DNA from: Planctomycetaceae bacterium
GTDB taxonomy: Bacteria > Planctomycetota > Planctomycetia > Pirellulales > Pirellulaceae
Direction: 5' to 3'
Length of the DNA stretch: 64,000 nucleotides
Assembly (NCBI GenBank): GCA_002709045.1
Contig: PAPJ01000012.1
Span: 124,001-188,000 of the forward strand
The notes beneath the pieces are model-generated. The model did no database searches and was not told the DNA's origin. It saw nothing but the letters and a program-made list of their open reading frames with translations. Both the position numbers and the translations under genes were made by a program. Shown here piece after piece: positions 35,962-45,100 of the stretch (positions within the stretch are counted from its first letter, which is position 1; each line of letters begins with the position of its first letter).

Positions 35962-36195
35962 CATAAGAGCCTTCAGTAGACTGGAGGCTTCTTTATTGGA
36001 CTCTATGAGACTACCCAAGTGCTGTAAAACAAGGGTGTTCTTGGCCAACTCTTCAATCGGCGTGGTAGCAATCACCTGCCCTATCAGATTGTCTTGCGCG
36101 GCTCGCTTTGCGGGTTCTACATGGATACGGCCCATAAAGCCTGAGCCTGTAACTCCGATTCGTATGGGGTTTGTCACTGTTGATCTTCCTATCAT
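35962..36195 (-). pseudogene. Truncated Gfo/Idh/MocA-type dehydrogenase fragment
   Basis: Reading leftward from ATG at 36195, the first 30 residues give a clear dinucleotide-binding start (IRIGVTGSGFMGRIHVEPAKR). The remainder loses resemblance and runs into the tRNA gene. A complete enzyme has about 350 residues, so only the N-terminal piece remains at the inner edge of the element. Inside the tRNA the frame spells the well-known artefact GAGFEPTTSRL and is not coding there. Confidence 0.6.
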
Positions 36196-36411
36196 TTTGT
36201 AAGCCGTTGGATTTTGAGTCTCTAGTTTGTTCGTTTCTAACAGGAAAGACGATATAGAAGGGCGCCCTGCATCCTGCTTTACCCTTAAAACAGGCGAACT
36301 GAAATAGTGTAAGTAGCGGGATATCTCACGAACTTCAAATCCGATATATGCTCAATTTTGTTAAAATATGAATTTGCCGGAATGCATTAGCACACATCAG
36401 GCTGAAGATTC
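36196..36411. other. Intergenic part of the integrated segment
   Basis: Together with the fragment to its left, this makes a 466-base stretch (35946-36411) without an intact gene. I see no RNA gene or strong hairpin. It must hold the promoter of the flavin-protein gene and any promoter of the leftward fragment. Confidence 0.5.
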
Positions 36412-37059
36412 ATGACAGAACCAAAAGCGAACATCACCAGCAGAGAAGAGCTGCGTTCTATATACAAAGAGCAATCGGTAGCGGCTCGGAAGAAGGTTCT
36501 TATAGCACTAGATCAACATCGCCAGCCGATGATCACGCTCTCTCCGTTTGTTTGTATTGCTACAAAAGCTAAAGATGGGTCGCTCGAAGTCTCTCCCCGA
36601 GGCGAACATCCCGGCTCAGTCAAGGTTCTTAGCCCGATGCAGATACTGATTCCTCAACGATCTGGAAATAACCGTCTGAATTCTCTCACCAATCTTACTC
36701 ACAATCCTGGTATCTCGCAGCTGTTTCTCATTCCCGGAGTGATTGAGACGGTACGCGTAAAAGGCGTGGCGAAGATCATAACGAATGACGAGCGTCTGGA
36801 GGCATGTGAGATCAATGGCAAGGTACCACCGACCGAAATCCTGATCGACGTGCGAAATGCATTTCTGCGATGTGGAAAAGCTCTTAAACGGTCAGCATTG
36901 TGGGAGAATACGTATAAAATTGAACGTGCCGAATTAGCGTCCTGCGGTAAGATCCTCGCCGAGCAGACCGGATCAGAATATTCAGCAGACGAATTAGATT
37001 CCTCGAACGACGACGCCTACGAAAAAAACTGTATTAACAGAAGCCGAAAGCACGGTTAG
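36412..37059 (+). CDS. Pyridoxamine 5'-phosphate oxidase-family FMN-binding protein
   Basis: The 215-residue protein fits the split-barrel flavin-binding PPOX family, close to the MSMEG_1061-type subgroup: LSPFVCIATKAKDGSLEVSPRGEHPG near residues 43-68, IPQRSGNNRLNSLTNLTHNPGI near 83-104, and a C-terminal CGKALKRSALW. Members reduce or bind F420 or FMN-linked substrates; the substrate is unknown. It is followed 35 bases later, same strand, by the penicillin-acylase-family gene, and both are cargo of the tRNA-linked element. Confidence 0.83.
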   Translation: MTEPKANITSREELRSIYKEQSVAARKKVLIALDQHRQPMITLSPFVCIATKAKDGSLEVSPRGEHPGSVKVLSPMQILIPQRSGNNRLNSLTNLTHNPGISQLFLIPGVIETVRVKGVAKIITNDERLEACEINGKVPPTEILIDVRNAFLRCGKALKRSALWENTYKIERAELASCGKILAEQTGSEYSADELDSSNDDAYEKNCINRSRKHG

Positions 37060-37094
37060 CCCGAAGTGTTATAGAGTTTAAGCGAAGAAGAAAC

Positions 37095-39479
37095 ATGGCA
37101 AGCAATTCAGACGAATCCCTGGAATTACTAAAGAGTCTTGGTCAGGGAGTAACCATCGATCAGTTGTGTGAACAACAAGGATGGTCACGTACGAGATTTG
37201 ACGAGTGGTTTCAAGAACAATGTAAGGCCAGACTTCACTCAGGAGCACTGGCGGTGAACGGCTCGTTAGAAAGCAAGGTGTCAATCGCTCGAGACAAATA
37301 CGGTATCCCGGCGATCTATGCAGAAACGACAAAGGATTTGTTTTTCGCCTTTGGCGTGGCAATGGCTCAGGATCGATTGTTTCAAATGGATTTTTTGCGT
37401 CGTCGGGGACTGGGACAACTCAGCGAGCTGCTAGGTGAATCGCATCTGGATCTTGATCGAACGGCACGTATCGTCGGATTGCATCGAATTGCAGAATCAC
37501 AGTGGCACGACCTGAGTGATAACGTAAAGCTGATCCTGCAGCGTTTTACAGATGGCGTAAATCACGTGATAGCCAAATCGGGGGAGCTGCCACCAATCGA
37601 GTATTCGATATTAGATTGCTCAATCCGGCCATGGACACCGCTCGACAGCATAGCTTGTGAAGTTGAGTTCCAATGGTATTTAACTGGGCGTTTCCCAATT
37701 ATTTGTATACCTGAAATTGTGCGTCGAGCGGTCGGTGATACTCCACTTTACGAACAGTTCACGGTTGGGGAAGCGGAAGAAGAGGCAATTATGCCTGTTG
37801 GTAGCTACGAACCGCTTACTTCAACAAACAGCGAGCCGATTGGGGAAACTCTAACACTTCCCAGTGAAGGTCTTGGGAGTAATAACTGGGCGGTTTCGGG
37901 TAGTCGGACAGCGAGTGGATCACCGATGGTCGCTTCGGATCCGCATATAGCGATTGATGCCAACTCCTGTTGGTATGAAGCTCGATTGAAGTGTCCTGAA
38001 TACGACGTGGCGGGGATGGCGTACGTCGGAATGCCCGCATTGATGTTTGGTCGAACTCCAGGCGTTGGCTGGAGTATTACAAACAATATTTGTTCCCAAC
38101 GAGATCTTTATCAGGAACAGACGTCAGAAGAGCATACAGATAGTTTTCTGTATGACGGAGAATGGATTACATCGACGAGCCGCGTAGAAACGATTCAAAT
38201 TCGCGATAAAGAAGATCACGTCGAGACGGTCATTCATTCACATAACGGTCCGATCGTTGATAGTATCTTACCGAAGCCGGTTCAGGATACTGGTCCTGTG
38301 TCGTTACGTTGGGTCGGTATGTATGGCGGCGGTTGGCTTACATCCTTGCTGGCGATGAATCGCGCAACCACGGTTTCTGAATTACACGAGGCCATGCGGC
38401 CCTGGCATGTGCCTACATTTTGTGTGGTCAGTGGCGACACTCAAGGGAATATCGGTTTGAGAGCGACGGGCAAGATCCCCAGACGTAAAAAATATAATCG
38501 GCATTACCGCAATGGATCTGATCCTCAAGACCAATGGCTGGGTTTCATCCCCTTTGATGAAATGCCGGAGTTGATTAACCCTGATTGCGAATGGATTCGT
38601 ACAGCGAACAACCGAACGGCGGCTAATGATTATCCTCATATGTTGTCGGGTTGTTGGAATAGTGGTCATCGTGCCGCACGTATTCGTAACATGTTAGACG
38701 AACAAAAAACGCCCTTTACTAAAGAAGACTTCGCGGGGATGCAAAATGATGTGATAAGTGGACGTGCTGTGGAATGTACACCAAAGTTAATTAGCGTGTT
38801 GAGTTCGGTGGAAGATGCAGCTATACAACAAGCCGTTTCCATACTAGCGTCATGGAATGGCGCGATGGAGGTGGATAGTACAGCTGGAGCGATCTTTAAT
38901 GTGTTTTACACTATGTGGCAGACCCGAGTTTCCCAGGAACGACTCCCCGTTGAATTGTTAGGATTTATCGGCCGTGCCAGCGGTGGCCTTGCAAGCCGCC
39001 TGATTGACGAAGATCCTGTGGGCTGGTTTGAAAACGACGGACATAGAAAGGCCGTGCTAGAGACCTTTGAAAAGACTCTGTCAATGTTAAAAGAACGATT
39101 CGGCGAGGATATGAATCAGTGGGCTTGGGGGAAATTACACGTCCTTACCAAATCGCACGTATTGGATCATATTGGTGATCTGGGCGAATTGTTAAATCAC
39201 GATCCAATCGGCGTCCCAGGAGATATGATTACCGTCGGTAATACTGGTGAAGGTCCGGACTGGACATCAGTATCGGGAGCAGGATACCGGCTGATCCATG
39301 ATATGGGATCGAATCCTCCCTGCTTGTGGGCCGTCGATGGACAAGGGCAATCTGGTCACCCCGGAAGTCCGCACTACAACGACCAAGAAGATGACTGGCT
39401 CAATGCGGGGTATCATTGTATCCTCTTAAGTGACAGGGCAGACCCGAATGCAACTCTGTTCACGTTGTCGCCGAAATAG
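37095..39479 (+). CDS. Penicillin acylase family (S45) N-terminal nucleophile hydrolase
   Basis: The 794-residue precursor has the alpha-chain motif DKYGIPAIYAET near residue 70 and AFGVAMAQDRLFQMDFLRRRGLGQLSELLG near 90-118. The autocleavage junction is GLGSNNWAVSG near 256, where Ser becomes the N-terminal nucleophile. The beta chain has ASDPHI near 280 and a late NTGEGPDWTSVSGAGYR segment. The family hydrolyses amides such as acyl-homoserine lactones, beta-lactam side chains or acylated peptides. There is no signal peptide: the N-terminus is charged, with a helix-turn-like segment (residues 20-50), unlike exported members. It belongs to the integrated segment. Confidence 0.9.
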   Translation: MASNSDESLELLKSLGQGVTIDQLCEQQGWSRTRFDEWFQEQCKARLHSGALAVNGSLESKVSIARDKYGIPAIYAETTKDLFFAFGVAMAQDRLFQMDFLRRRGLGQLSELLGESHLDLDRTARIVGLHRIAESQWHDLSDNVKLILQRFTDGVNHVIAKSGELPPIEYSILDCSIRPWTPLDSIACEVEFQWYLTGRFPIICIPEIVRRAVGDTPLYEQFTVGEAEEEAIMPVGSYEPLTSTNSEPIGETLTLPSEGLGSNNWAVSGSRTASGSPMVASDPHIAIDANSCWYEARLKCPEYDVAGMAYVGMPALMFGRTPGVGWSITNNICSQRDLYQEQTSEEHTDSFLYDGEWITSTSRVETIQIRDKEDHVETVIHSHNGPIVDSILPKPVQDTGPVSLRWVGMYGGGWLTSLLAMNRATTVSELHEAMRPWHVPTFCVVSGDTQGNIGLRATGKIPRRKKYNRHYRNGSDPQDQWLGFIPFDEMPELINPDCEWIRTANNRTAANDYPHMLSGCWNSGHRAARIRNMLDEQKTPFTKEDFAGMQNDVISGRAVECTPKLISVLSSVEDAAIQQAVSILASWNGAMEVDSTAGAIFNVFYTMWQTRVSQERLPVELLGFIGRASGGLASRLIDEDPVGWFENDGHRKAVLETFEKTLSMLKERFGEDMNQWAWGKLHVLTKSHVLDHIGDLGELLNHDPIGVPGDMITVGNTGEGPDWTSVSGAGYRLIHDMGSNPPCLWAVDGQGQSGHPGSPHYNDQEDDWLNAGYHCILLSDRADPNATLFTLSPK

Positions 39480-39511
39480 ACGTTTGGGTGACGACGTAGT
39501 TTCCGTCCAAC

Positions 39512-40531
39512 CTACTCGACTTTGGATAGTACGTTGCGGAATGACTGTTCGTCAATATTGCGGCCGCTGATTACTATGACGATATCTCCATCGCCATTAA
39601 GATCCGCCTTGCCTGATAATGCCGCCGCCGTAGCGATCGCTCCTGATGGCTCGGTCCGCAACCCATGTTGATCATAAAGCCAGTTCATTGCCTCGCGAGT
39701 GGAGGCGTCCGCAATGGTAACTGCGTCTGAAACAGTGCGTTGAAGAATAGGCCAATTGTATTCCCCGACAGTATACGCAAGCAGTCCATCACAAATACTA
39801 GAGGGCTTCTCTATCCGAACTCGTTCACCGGCGGCCATTGATTTTTGAAAGTCGTCTGCCGTTGTCGGTTCGACACCAATGATCCGTGCATCCGGGAAGT
39901 TGTCTTCAACGGCTAGACAATGGCCTGCCATTAAGCCACCTCCGCTTACTTGGCAGAAGAAATGAGACATGCCGCGATTTTCACTCTTAAGTGAGTTGGT
40001 AATTTCTAACGCTCCAACACCATTGCCAGCAATTACATGGGGATCGTTGTAGGGAGACGCTCGCAGGGAACCGAGAGAGTCAACAAGTTCTTGTGTCATC
40101 TTGTCTCGGAGGCTGGTTAAATGGTCTTGGGAACGATCATAAGTTTTCGTGATTCCTCCTAAAGCATGTACCGTATCGAATTTGATGGGAGGTGCATCTT
40201 CCGGCATCACGATGTTGACGGATTTTTCATATCGATTACAGGCGAATGCAATGCCACAGGCAAAATTTCCCGAGGAATGGGCTGCGATAGGCGCGTCTCC
40301 GGATCGTTCCAGGTTATTCGCCATCCAGTTTAATGCGCCGTAGAGCTTAAACGATCGTACCGGTGTATAGCCATAATCCTTGAGCCAGACTCGTCTTCCG
40401 GCCGCCAGACTGAGTTCCTTTTCAAGAGGGTAGGACCGAATGAGCGGAGCCGGTGAAATGTGCTCATAGATGACTTTGGTCGCCAGATGCACGTCACCTA
40501 TAGTAGGTATTTGTAGAGCTCGATTAGACAT
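39512..40531 (-). CDS. PLP-dependent threonine/serine dehydratase-like enzyme (fold type II)
   Basis: The protein has 339 residues from ATG at 40531; an in-frame ATG at 40555 would add eight. PLP-binding Lys is in RSFKLYGAL near residue 60. The AHSSGNFACGIAFAC loop is near 85, a glycine-rich phosphate loop CQVSGGGLMAGH near 197, and the late ISGRNID motif near 325. It resembles catabolic threonine dehydratase or serine racemase and lacks an ACT regulatory domain. It converges with the acylase gene. Together the two could release and degrade an amino acid from an amide; this is inference. Confidence 0.85.
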   Translation of the reverse strand: MSNRALQIPTIGDVHLATKVIYEHISPAPLIRSYPLEKELSLAAGRRVWLKDYGYTPVRSFKLYGALNWMANNLERSGDAPIAAHSSGNFACGIAFACNRYEKSVNIVMPEDAPPIKFDTVHALGGITKTYDRSQDHLTSLRDKMTQELVDSLGSLRASPYNDPHVIAGNGVGALEITNSLKSENRGMSHFFCQVSGGGLMAGHCLAVEDNFPDARIIGVEPTTADDFQKSMAAGERVRIEKPSSICDGLLAYTVGEYNWPILQRTVSDAVTIADASTREAMNWLYDQHGLRTEPSGAIATAAALSGKADLNGDGDIVIVISGRNIDEQSFRNVLSKVE

Positions 40532-40587
40532 ATAAACAATTATGCTAAAAAGCAATTAAGAAGTTAAGCAAATAACCAGTTAAATAT

Positions 40588-40855
40588 CTAGCCTTCACCA
40601 TCAATCCAGACACAGGCTACGGCCGTCCGGCCCTTAAGACCACGCCGGAGTTCCTCGTTATGTCGGCCTAGCTTGACTAATTCTTCCGTATTAGACCCAG
40701 CCTTGTTATCACCATCTCAGTTCACTTCTTTTATAAGGATCAGCCAGTGCGAGGATAAACCAGATAGTCCCCGATCATCCAAGTAGGCTTTGAGTGTTAC
40801 CTCGTAATCATGAATCTATAGTCCAGACTGTGGTCCATATACCACTGCGTTCCAC
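40588..40855 (-). pseudogene. Degenerate coding remnant near the right end of the element
   Basis: On the minus strand one frame reads as plausible protein for about 85 codons but is broken by an internal TAG and TGA, ending at TAG (complement of 40588-40590). The last 35 codons (ELVKLGRHNEELRRGLKGRT and so on) have protein-like composition. I do not recognise the family. The region 40556-40899 otherwise holds no intact gene. Confidence 0.35.
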
Positions 40856-40899
40856 CGCCCTATACTATATTTACTGATGTTTGAGGACGGTTTGCGTAT

Positions 40900-40929
40900 T
40901 CCGGCCCCCGCTACTTGCAGACTTTCTGC
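40900..40929 (+). repeat. Right attachment-type repeat (attR)
   Basis: An exact copy of the 30-base sequence at 35932-35961. It includes the last 14 bases of the tRNA gene but no other tRNA parts, so it cannot be an old tandem tRNA copy in full. It marks the right limit of the integrated segment. Confidence 0.85.
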
Positions 40930-40985
40930 TAATAATAATTTCTTAAGTCGCGAAAGAGGGACTCAGCAAATCCCTTTCAAACCAT

Positions 40986-41156
40986 ATGTTTTATAGAATC
41001 GGCAAATTATCAAAATTAAAACCGGAGGACATAGTAGGGGACAGGCTACCATCCTTTGTATCTAAATCTTCGAATGATGAAGCCTTACTTGAAGCTGCTA
41101 TTGAATATCTGACTGCTTACGAATCCTCATACGGGCAGCTGTTGGATAACAGCTAG
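40986..41156 (+). CDS. Hypothetical 56-residue protein beside the right repeat
   Basis: A short ORF from ATG at 40986 to TAG at 41154-41156, with protein-like composition (MFYRIGKLSKLKPEDIVGD, then an acidic helical end). The open frame continues a little upstream of the ATG, to a stop at 40944, without another ATG. It has no recognisable domain and no clear ribosome site. It could be a small gene or a leftover piece of a longer one cut by integration at 40900. Confidence 0.35.
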   Translation: MFYRIGKLSKLKPEDIVGDRLPSFVSKSSNDEALLEAAIEYLTAYESSYGQLLDNS

Positions 41157-41193
41157 TCGCGCTTGTTTTTGCCTTCAGACACATGTCTGATTA

Positions 41194-42303
41194 TTATTTG
41201 TCTTCACTCTGCGGTCGTGCTGACAGCTTTACTTCGACTCGTACAGGCTTGCGATTACGCAATAACAATAGTGAAACCTTATTTCCAACAGGAGTGAGGC
41301 TGACAAGATTTGCCAGGTGATCGTCATTTTCAATCAATGTACCATTGAAGCTAAGAATTACATCATTGGGAATAATTTTCGCTTTATCGGCCGGAGAATC
41401 CTCGGTAACACCGGTAATACGAACCCCTCGTGCATGACTCAATCCTAATTTTAATGCGGTCGAATCCTTAAAATCATGATCCATGCGGACACCCATATAG
41501 GATCCACGCACTATTTCCTTATCTAACAATTGTTCTACGACCACCATTGCCATATTAATTGGGATGGTAAAACCAATACCCTCATTGCCTCCCGAGCTAC
41601 TGGCGATAGCTGTATTGATACCAATAACTTCGCCTCGCATGCTAACAAGAGGGCCGCCACTGTTACCCGGATTAATGGCAGCATCCGTTTGAATAAAATC
41701 CTGAATCACTACCCCCTGCGTACCCAAGGCCAGATCTTTACGGCCTTTAGCTGATATAATTCCGTAGGTAATCGAGTGGGTTAATCCAAATGGACTACCA
41801 ATCGCCACCACAAAATCTCCAATTTCCATTCGTCCGCTGTCACCAATACGGGCTGGCACTAACGATTCTTCTTCACGAACAGTGATCACAGCGATATCAC
41901 TGGATGGATCTGAAATAACATTAGCTACTGTTAGTTTACGGCCATCTTCCAGCGAAATCTTGACTCCATCTGCAACTGTCGGAAAGACAACATGACGGTT
42001 AGTAATAATGTACTTCTGGTCATCAAATTCAATAACAAAGCCCGATCCTGCTTCTTCAATTGTGCGTTGTGAACCGGACTGCACAATCTTTCGGCTCTGA
42101 ATATGGACGACCGACGGTTTAGAAACTCGCACAACCTTTTTCAGGATATTACGAGTATCAAATTGAGCGGCATCCGCTGCCAGTTGTTCAAAGAGTCGTT
42201 CGCGTGCATCCAGCGCGACCGATACAGGCTGCTCCTGGCCAACGGCCAAACGCCCAGACAAAAGGCAAACTGCCATACAGATTACAAACAGTAATCGATG
42301 CAT
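41194..42303 (-). CDS. HtrA/DegP-type periplasmic serine protease with one PDZ domain
   Basis: The 369-residue protein starts with a signal peptide (hydrophobic residues 3-20). The trypsin-like domain carries His104 (TNRHVVFP), Asp136 (SDIAVI) and Ser215 (NPGNSGGP), the full triad. A single PDZ domain follows at about 265-355 (GVRITGVTEDSPADKAKIIPND). One PDZ domain fits the DegS-like or short HtrA form. It degrades or senses misfolded envelope proteins. It is the first gene to the right of the integrated element and reads toward it. Confidence 0.93.
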   Translation of the reverse strand: MHRLLFVICMAVCLLSGRLAVGQEQPVSVALDARERLFEQLAADAAQFDTRNILKKVVRVSKPSVVHIQSRKIVQSGSQRTIEEAGSGFVIEFDDQKYIITNRHVVFPTVADGVKISLEDGRKLTVANVISDPSSDIAVITVREEESLVPARIGDSGRMEIGDFVVAIGSPFGLTHSITYGIISAKGRKDLALGTQGVVIQDFIQTDAAINPGNSGGPLVSMRGEVIGINTAIASSSGGNEGIGFTIPINMAMVVVEQLLDKEIVRGSYMGVRMDHDFKDSTALKLGLSHARGVRITGVTEDSPADKAKIIPNDVILSFNGTLIENDDHLANLVSLTPVGNKVSLLLLRNRKPVRVEVKLSARPQSEDK

Positions 42304-42376
42304 ATCCTAACAGCGACAGCCCTAATTAGCTGTGCTGCCCCCCCATAATGTTATTACTCTATGTCAACTTCGTTTT

Positions 42377-42787
42377 TTAGCTGAAAATCTCGTCGTTTTC
42401 TTCTTCTCTGTTCCAGTCTTCACCCAGTGTTTCAACTTTGGTTTGACAGGCAATGCAGTTCGAGGCATATGGCAATGCCTGTAATCGAGCTAAAGGTATA
42501 TTCTTTGCGCACAATTCGCACAAACCATACGTTCCTGCATAAATTTTAGAGATGGCCGTTTCAATCTGCTTAAGCTCTCGGCTTTCAACTTCTGCCAACT
42601 GTGAATTCAATTCGTCCTGAGCAGAATCCAGTGCAAAGTCCACCACATCACCGGAAGCCTGATCTCTTAGTGCCTGCAATGCACTAAAGTCACCGTCGAG
42701 AGCTTTTCGAAGGGCGTCCCGACGACTCAAAAGAATCGTCTTTAATTTTTCAATGGCATCTTTCCGGGCCATCGGTGTCATCTCCAA
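42377..42787 (-). CDS. DksA/TraR C4-type zinc-finger protein
   Basis: The protein has 136 residues (131 if ATG at 42772 is used). A coiled-coil N-terminal half (residues 10-80) is followed by the C4 finger CELC-x17-CIAC near residues 92-114. DksA/TraR proteins enter the secondary channel of RNA polymerase to tune initiation. An acidic pair at the coiled-coil tip, as in DksA (DxxDxA), is suggested by DFALDSAQD near 50-58. It lies upstream of the HtrA gene on the same strand. Confidence 0.87.
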   Translation of the reverse strand: MEMTPMARKDAIEKLKTILLSRRDALRKALDGDFSALQALRDQASGDVVDFALDSAQDELNSQLAEVESRELKQIETAISKIYAGTYGLCELCAKNIPLARLQALPYASNCIACQTKVETLGEDWNREEENDEIFS

Positions 42788-42992
42788 ATAAGTAAATCAA
42801 GGACCCGAAAGAACGCCCGTACCGCATAGCGATCTATTTAAACGAGACACAGGTACACAGTTCTAACGGTGTTATTGGAATAATCGACACAATTGGAACT
42901 CTAAAAACAGCCTTTTTAGTGATTTAACCAGAACCGTTTTTGCACAAGAAACTACTAATTTGACATACTTCGCTGAAGAAAACAGGCATTTA

Positions 42993-43919
42993 TTAAGTGT
43001 TCAGGCATCTCATGACTGCCTGCCGTGCGTCGGAAGCTGCGACGACCCTTGCAACTTCCAGATTATGCGAAGTATTTCTAGCTCGGCGTTTTTCAAATAC
43101 TGTCATACCTCGTGTAAGCTCGCCCTTAACTTCGACGTCACCGGCCCAGGCTTCTAATTCAAATAATTGCGGCTCAATCACCTGTAATAGTGCAATAGCA
43201 TCATGAATCTGCACTGCCTCGAGACCAAGTTGCTCATGATAGGATCGAAATAAGTAGGGTATCACGCGACGTAAAAACCGGCCAACTGACGTGGATTGCT
43301 TTGGTAATAGATCTAAAACATTCATAGCGAACTGAACCTGTGACGTAATATCAAGCGGGATCAAGGTCTTCTTAACCGGGGCATGGAAAACATCTCGAGC
43401 GCTTTCAGGGTCACAGTATATATTAAACTCGGCAGTTTGAGTAATATTGCCAATTCCGTTGAAACTGCCGCCCATCATGATAATTTCACCAACATTCTCA
43501 ACAAAATGAGGGTCACGCTGAATTGCCCGAGCCACATTGGTCAACGGTCCTAAACAAACAATGTCGATTTCCCCGGGTGCGGCACGAACTTCATCACAAA
43601 TAATTTTCTCGGAAAAATGCCGCTGGTGATGGTCAGCGGTCACAAACCCAGCTTCACCAAGACCGTCACGCCCATGAATAAAGCAGGCATCCCGGTAATC
43701 CGGATTATCATTAGGAGTTGCTGCTCCAATCCGTGGAAGACGTGGCGGATCCAGCTGCTCAATCACGGTTTGAACATTTTTAGTAGCCATTTCAGCCGGT
43801 ACATTACCTTCAACAGCGGTAATTGCCACGACGTCCAATGATCGATGGAACAATGCCATCGACAATGCTACGCTATCGTCGATACCAGGATCACAATCCA
43901 GAATTATGCGGCGCGCCAT
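42993..43919 (-). CDS. Inosine-uridine preferring nucleoside hydrolase
   Basis: From ATG at 43919 the protein has 308 residues and opens with the calcium-binding DCDPGIDDSVAL motif (residues 7-18), diagnostic of the family. IVCLGPLTNVARAI near 120 and MMGGSF near 148 are further conserved segments, and the late DAIALLQV motif holds another calcium ligand. It cleaves ribonucleosides to base and ribose. The ATG at 43976 would add 19 residues lacking family resemblance. Confidence 0.92.
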   Translation of the reverse strand: MARRIILDCDPGIDDSVALSMALFHRSLDVVAITAVEGNVPAEMATKNVQTVIEQLDPPRLPRIGAATPNDNPDYRDACFIHGRDGLGEAGFVTADHHQRHFSEKIICDEVRAAPGEIDIVCLGPLTNVARAIQRDPHFVENVGEIIMMGGSFNGIGNITQTAEFNIYCDPESARDVFHAPVKKTLIPLDITSQVQFAMNVLDLLPKQSTSVGRFLRRVIPYLFRSYHEQLGLEAVQIHDAIALLQVIEPQLFELEAWAGDVEVKGELTRGMTVFEKRRARNTSHNLEVARVVAASDARQAVMRCLNT

Positions 43920-44089
43920 AAAAGCTGTCCCCAGTAGCAAACTTAATATTCTAGTCTGTTTGTCTTTTTTTAACACGGAGAAATCAAACGACGCTGCAAC
44001 ATCTATTGATGCTCTCGCACTATGGCTGGCAATTGTACAATAATGATTAGGTTACTTTTCCGTTTTCCTTATCAATCAAGATATTTATC

Positions 44090-45097
44090 ATGCTGAACGA
44101 ACAAATTGCAAAAGTAGAGGCCGGAAAAAACCTCTCTCAGGAAGAAATGGCGGCTGCGATCGACTTAGTAATGCAGGGTCGCTGTCAGGAAGATCAAATT
44201 CGATCGCTGCTGTTAGCGCTGGTTGCTAAAGGCGAAACAGTCGAAGAAATTGCCGGCGCCGCTTCTGCCATGCGAGCTCACATGACTCCATTGGAATCAA
44301 CCCGGGGGGATCTGGTTGATACCTGTGGTACAGGTGGAGATGGATCTGGCACTTTTAATATTTCGACTGCCGCTGCATTGGTTGCGGCAGGAGCTGGTAT
44401 TTCTGTGGCCAAGCATGGTAATCGCAAGATTACAAGTAAAACTGGCTCTGCCGATGTACTGGTGGAGTTAGGAATCAACATCGAAGCCCCGGTCAATGTC
44501 ATGCAAGATGCTCTTATGGAAATCGGGATCTGTTTTTGCTTCGCGCCTCTCTTCCACCCCGCCATGCGACATGTTGGCCCGGTTCGTAGAAGTATCGAAG
44601 TTCCAACAATCTTCAATCTGTTAGGCCCGCTCTGTAATCCGGCTCGTGCTCCCTACCAGATACTCGGTGTTGGAAAACCGGCTTTACGTCCACGATTGGC
44701 GGAAGCTCTTTCATTACTCGACATTAAAAAGGCATACGTTGTTTGCGGAAGCGATGGACTGGATGAAATCACACTTACAGGTAACACCGATGTTACCGAA
44801 GTAACTCCGCACAATACTTCTGATACACATTGGGAACCATCGATGTTCGGTCTAACTGCCACTGAATTGACCGGTATGGAAGCCAGTGACCCCTCCGAAA
44901 GTGCTGCTAAAATTCGTGCCATTCTTAATGGAGAGAACGGTGCCGGTCGGGATATCGTTGTCATCAATGCTGCTGCTGCTATTTCACTTGGCAAGCCTGA
45001 ACTTTCCTTAACCGAATGCACAACGGCTGCTCAACAATCGATTGATGACGGGGCAGCTCTGAATGTGGTCAAACGATTCAGTGAAATTACGAACTAA
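44090..45097 (+). CDS. trpD: Anthranilate phosphoribosyltransferase
   Basis: The enzyme attaches PRPP-derived ribose phosphate to anthranilate in tryptophan synthesis. The 335-residue protein has the PRPP motif DTCGTGGDGSGTFNIST near residues 78-94, AKHGNRKITSKTGSADVLEALG-type sequence near 105-125, and GPLCNPARAP near 184. Other trp genes are absent. The MFS gene starts three bases after the stop. Confidence 0.95.
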   Translation: MLNEQIAKVEAGKNLSQEEMAAAIDLVMQGRCQEDQIRSLLLALVAKGETVEEIAGAASAMRAHMTPLESTRGDLVDTCGTGGDGSGTFNISTAAALVAAGAGISVAKHGNRKITSKTGSADVLVELGINIEAPVNVMQDALMEIGICFCFAPLFHPAMRHVGPVRRSIEVPTIFNLLGPLCNPARAPYQILGVGKPALRPRLAEALSLLDIKKAYVVCGSDGLDEITLTGNTDVTEVTPHNTSDTHWEPSMFGLTATELTGMEASDPSESAAKIRAILNGENGAGRDIVVINAAAAISLGKPELSLTECTTAAQQSIDDGAALNVVKRFSEITN

Positions 45098-45100
45098 GTC

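Noticed and set aside
44278..44616. 112-codon minus-strand ORF within trpD
   Set aside because: Antisense shadow of a gene with clear family motifs; no separate support.
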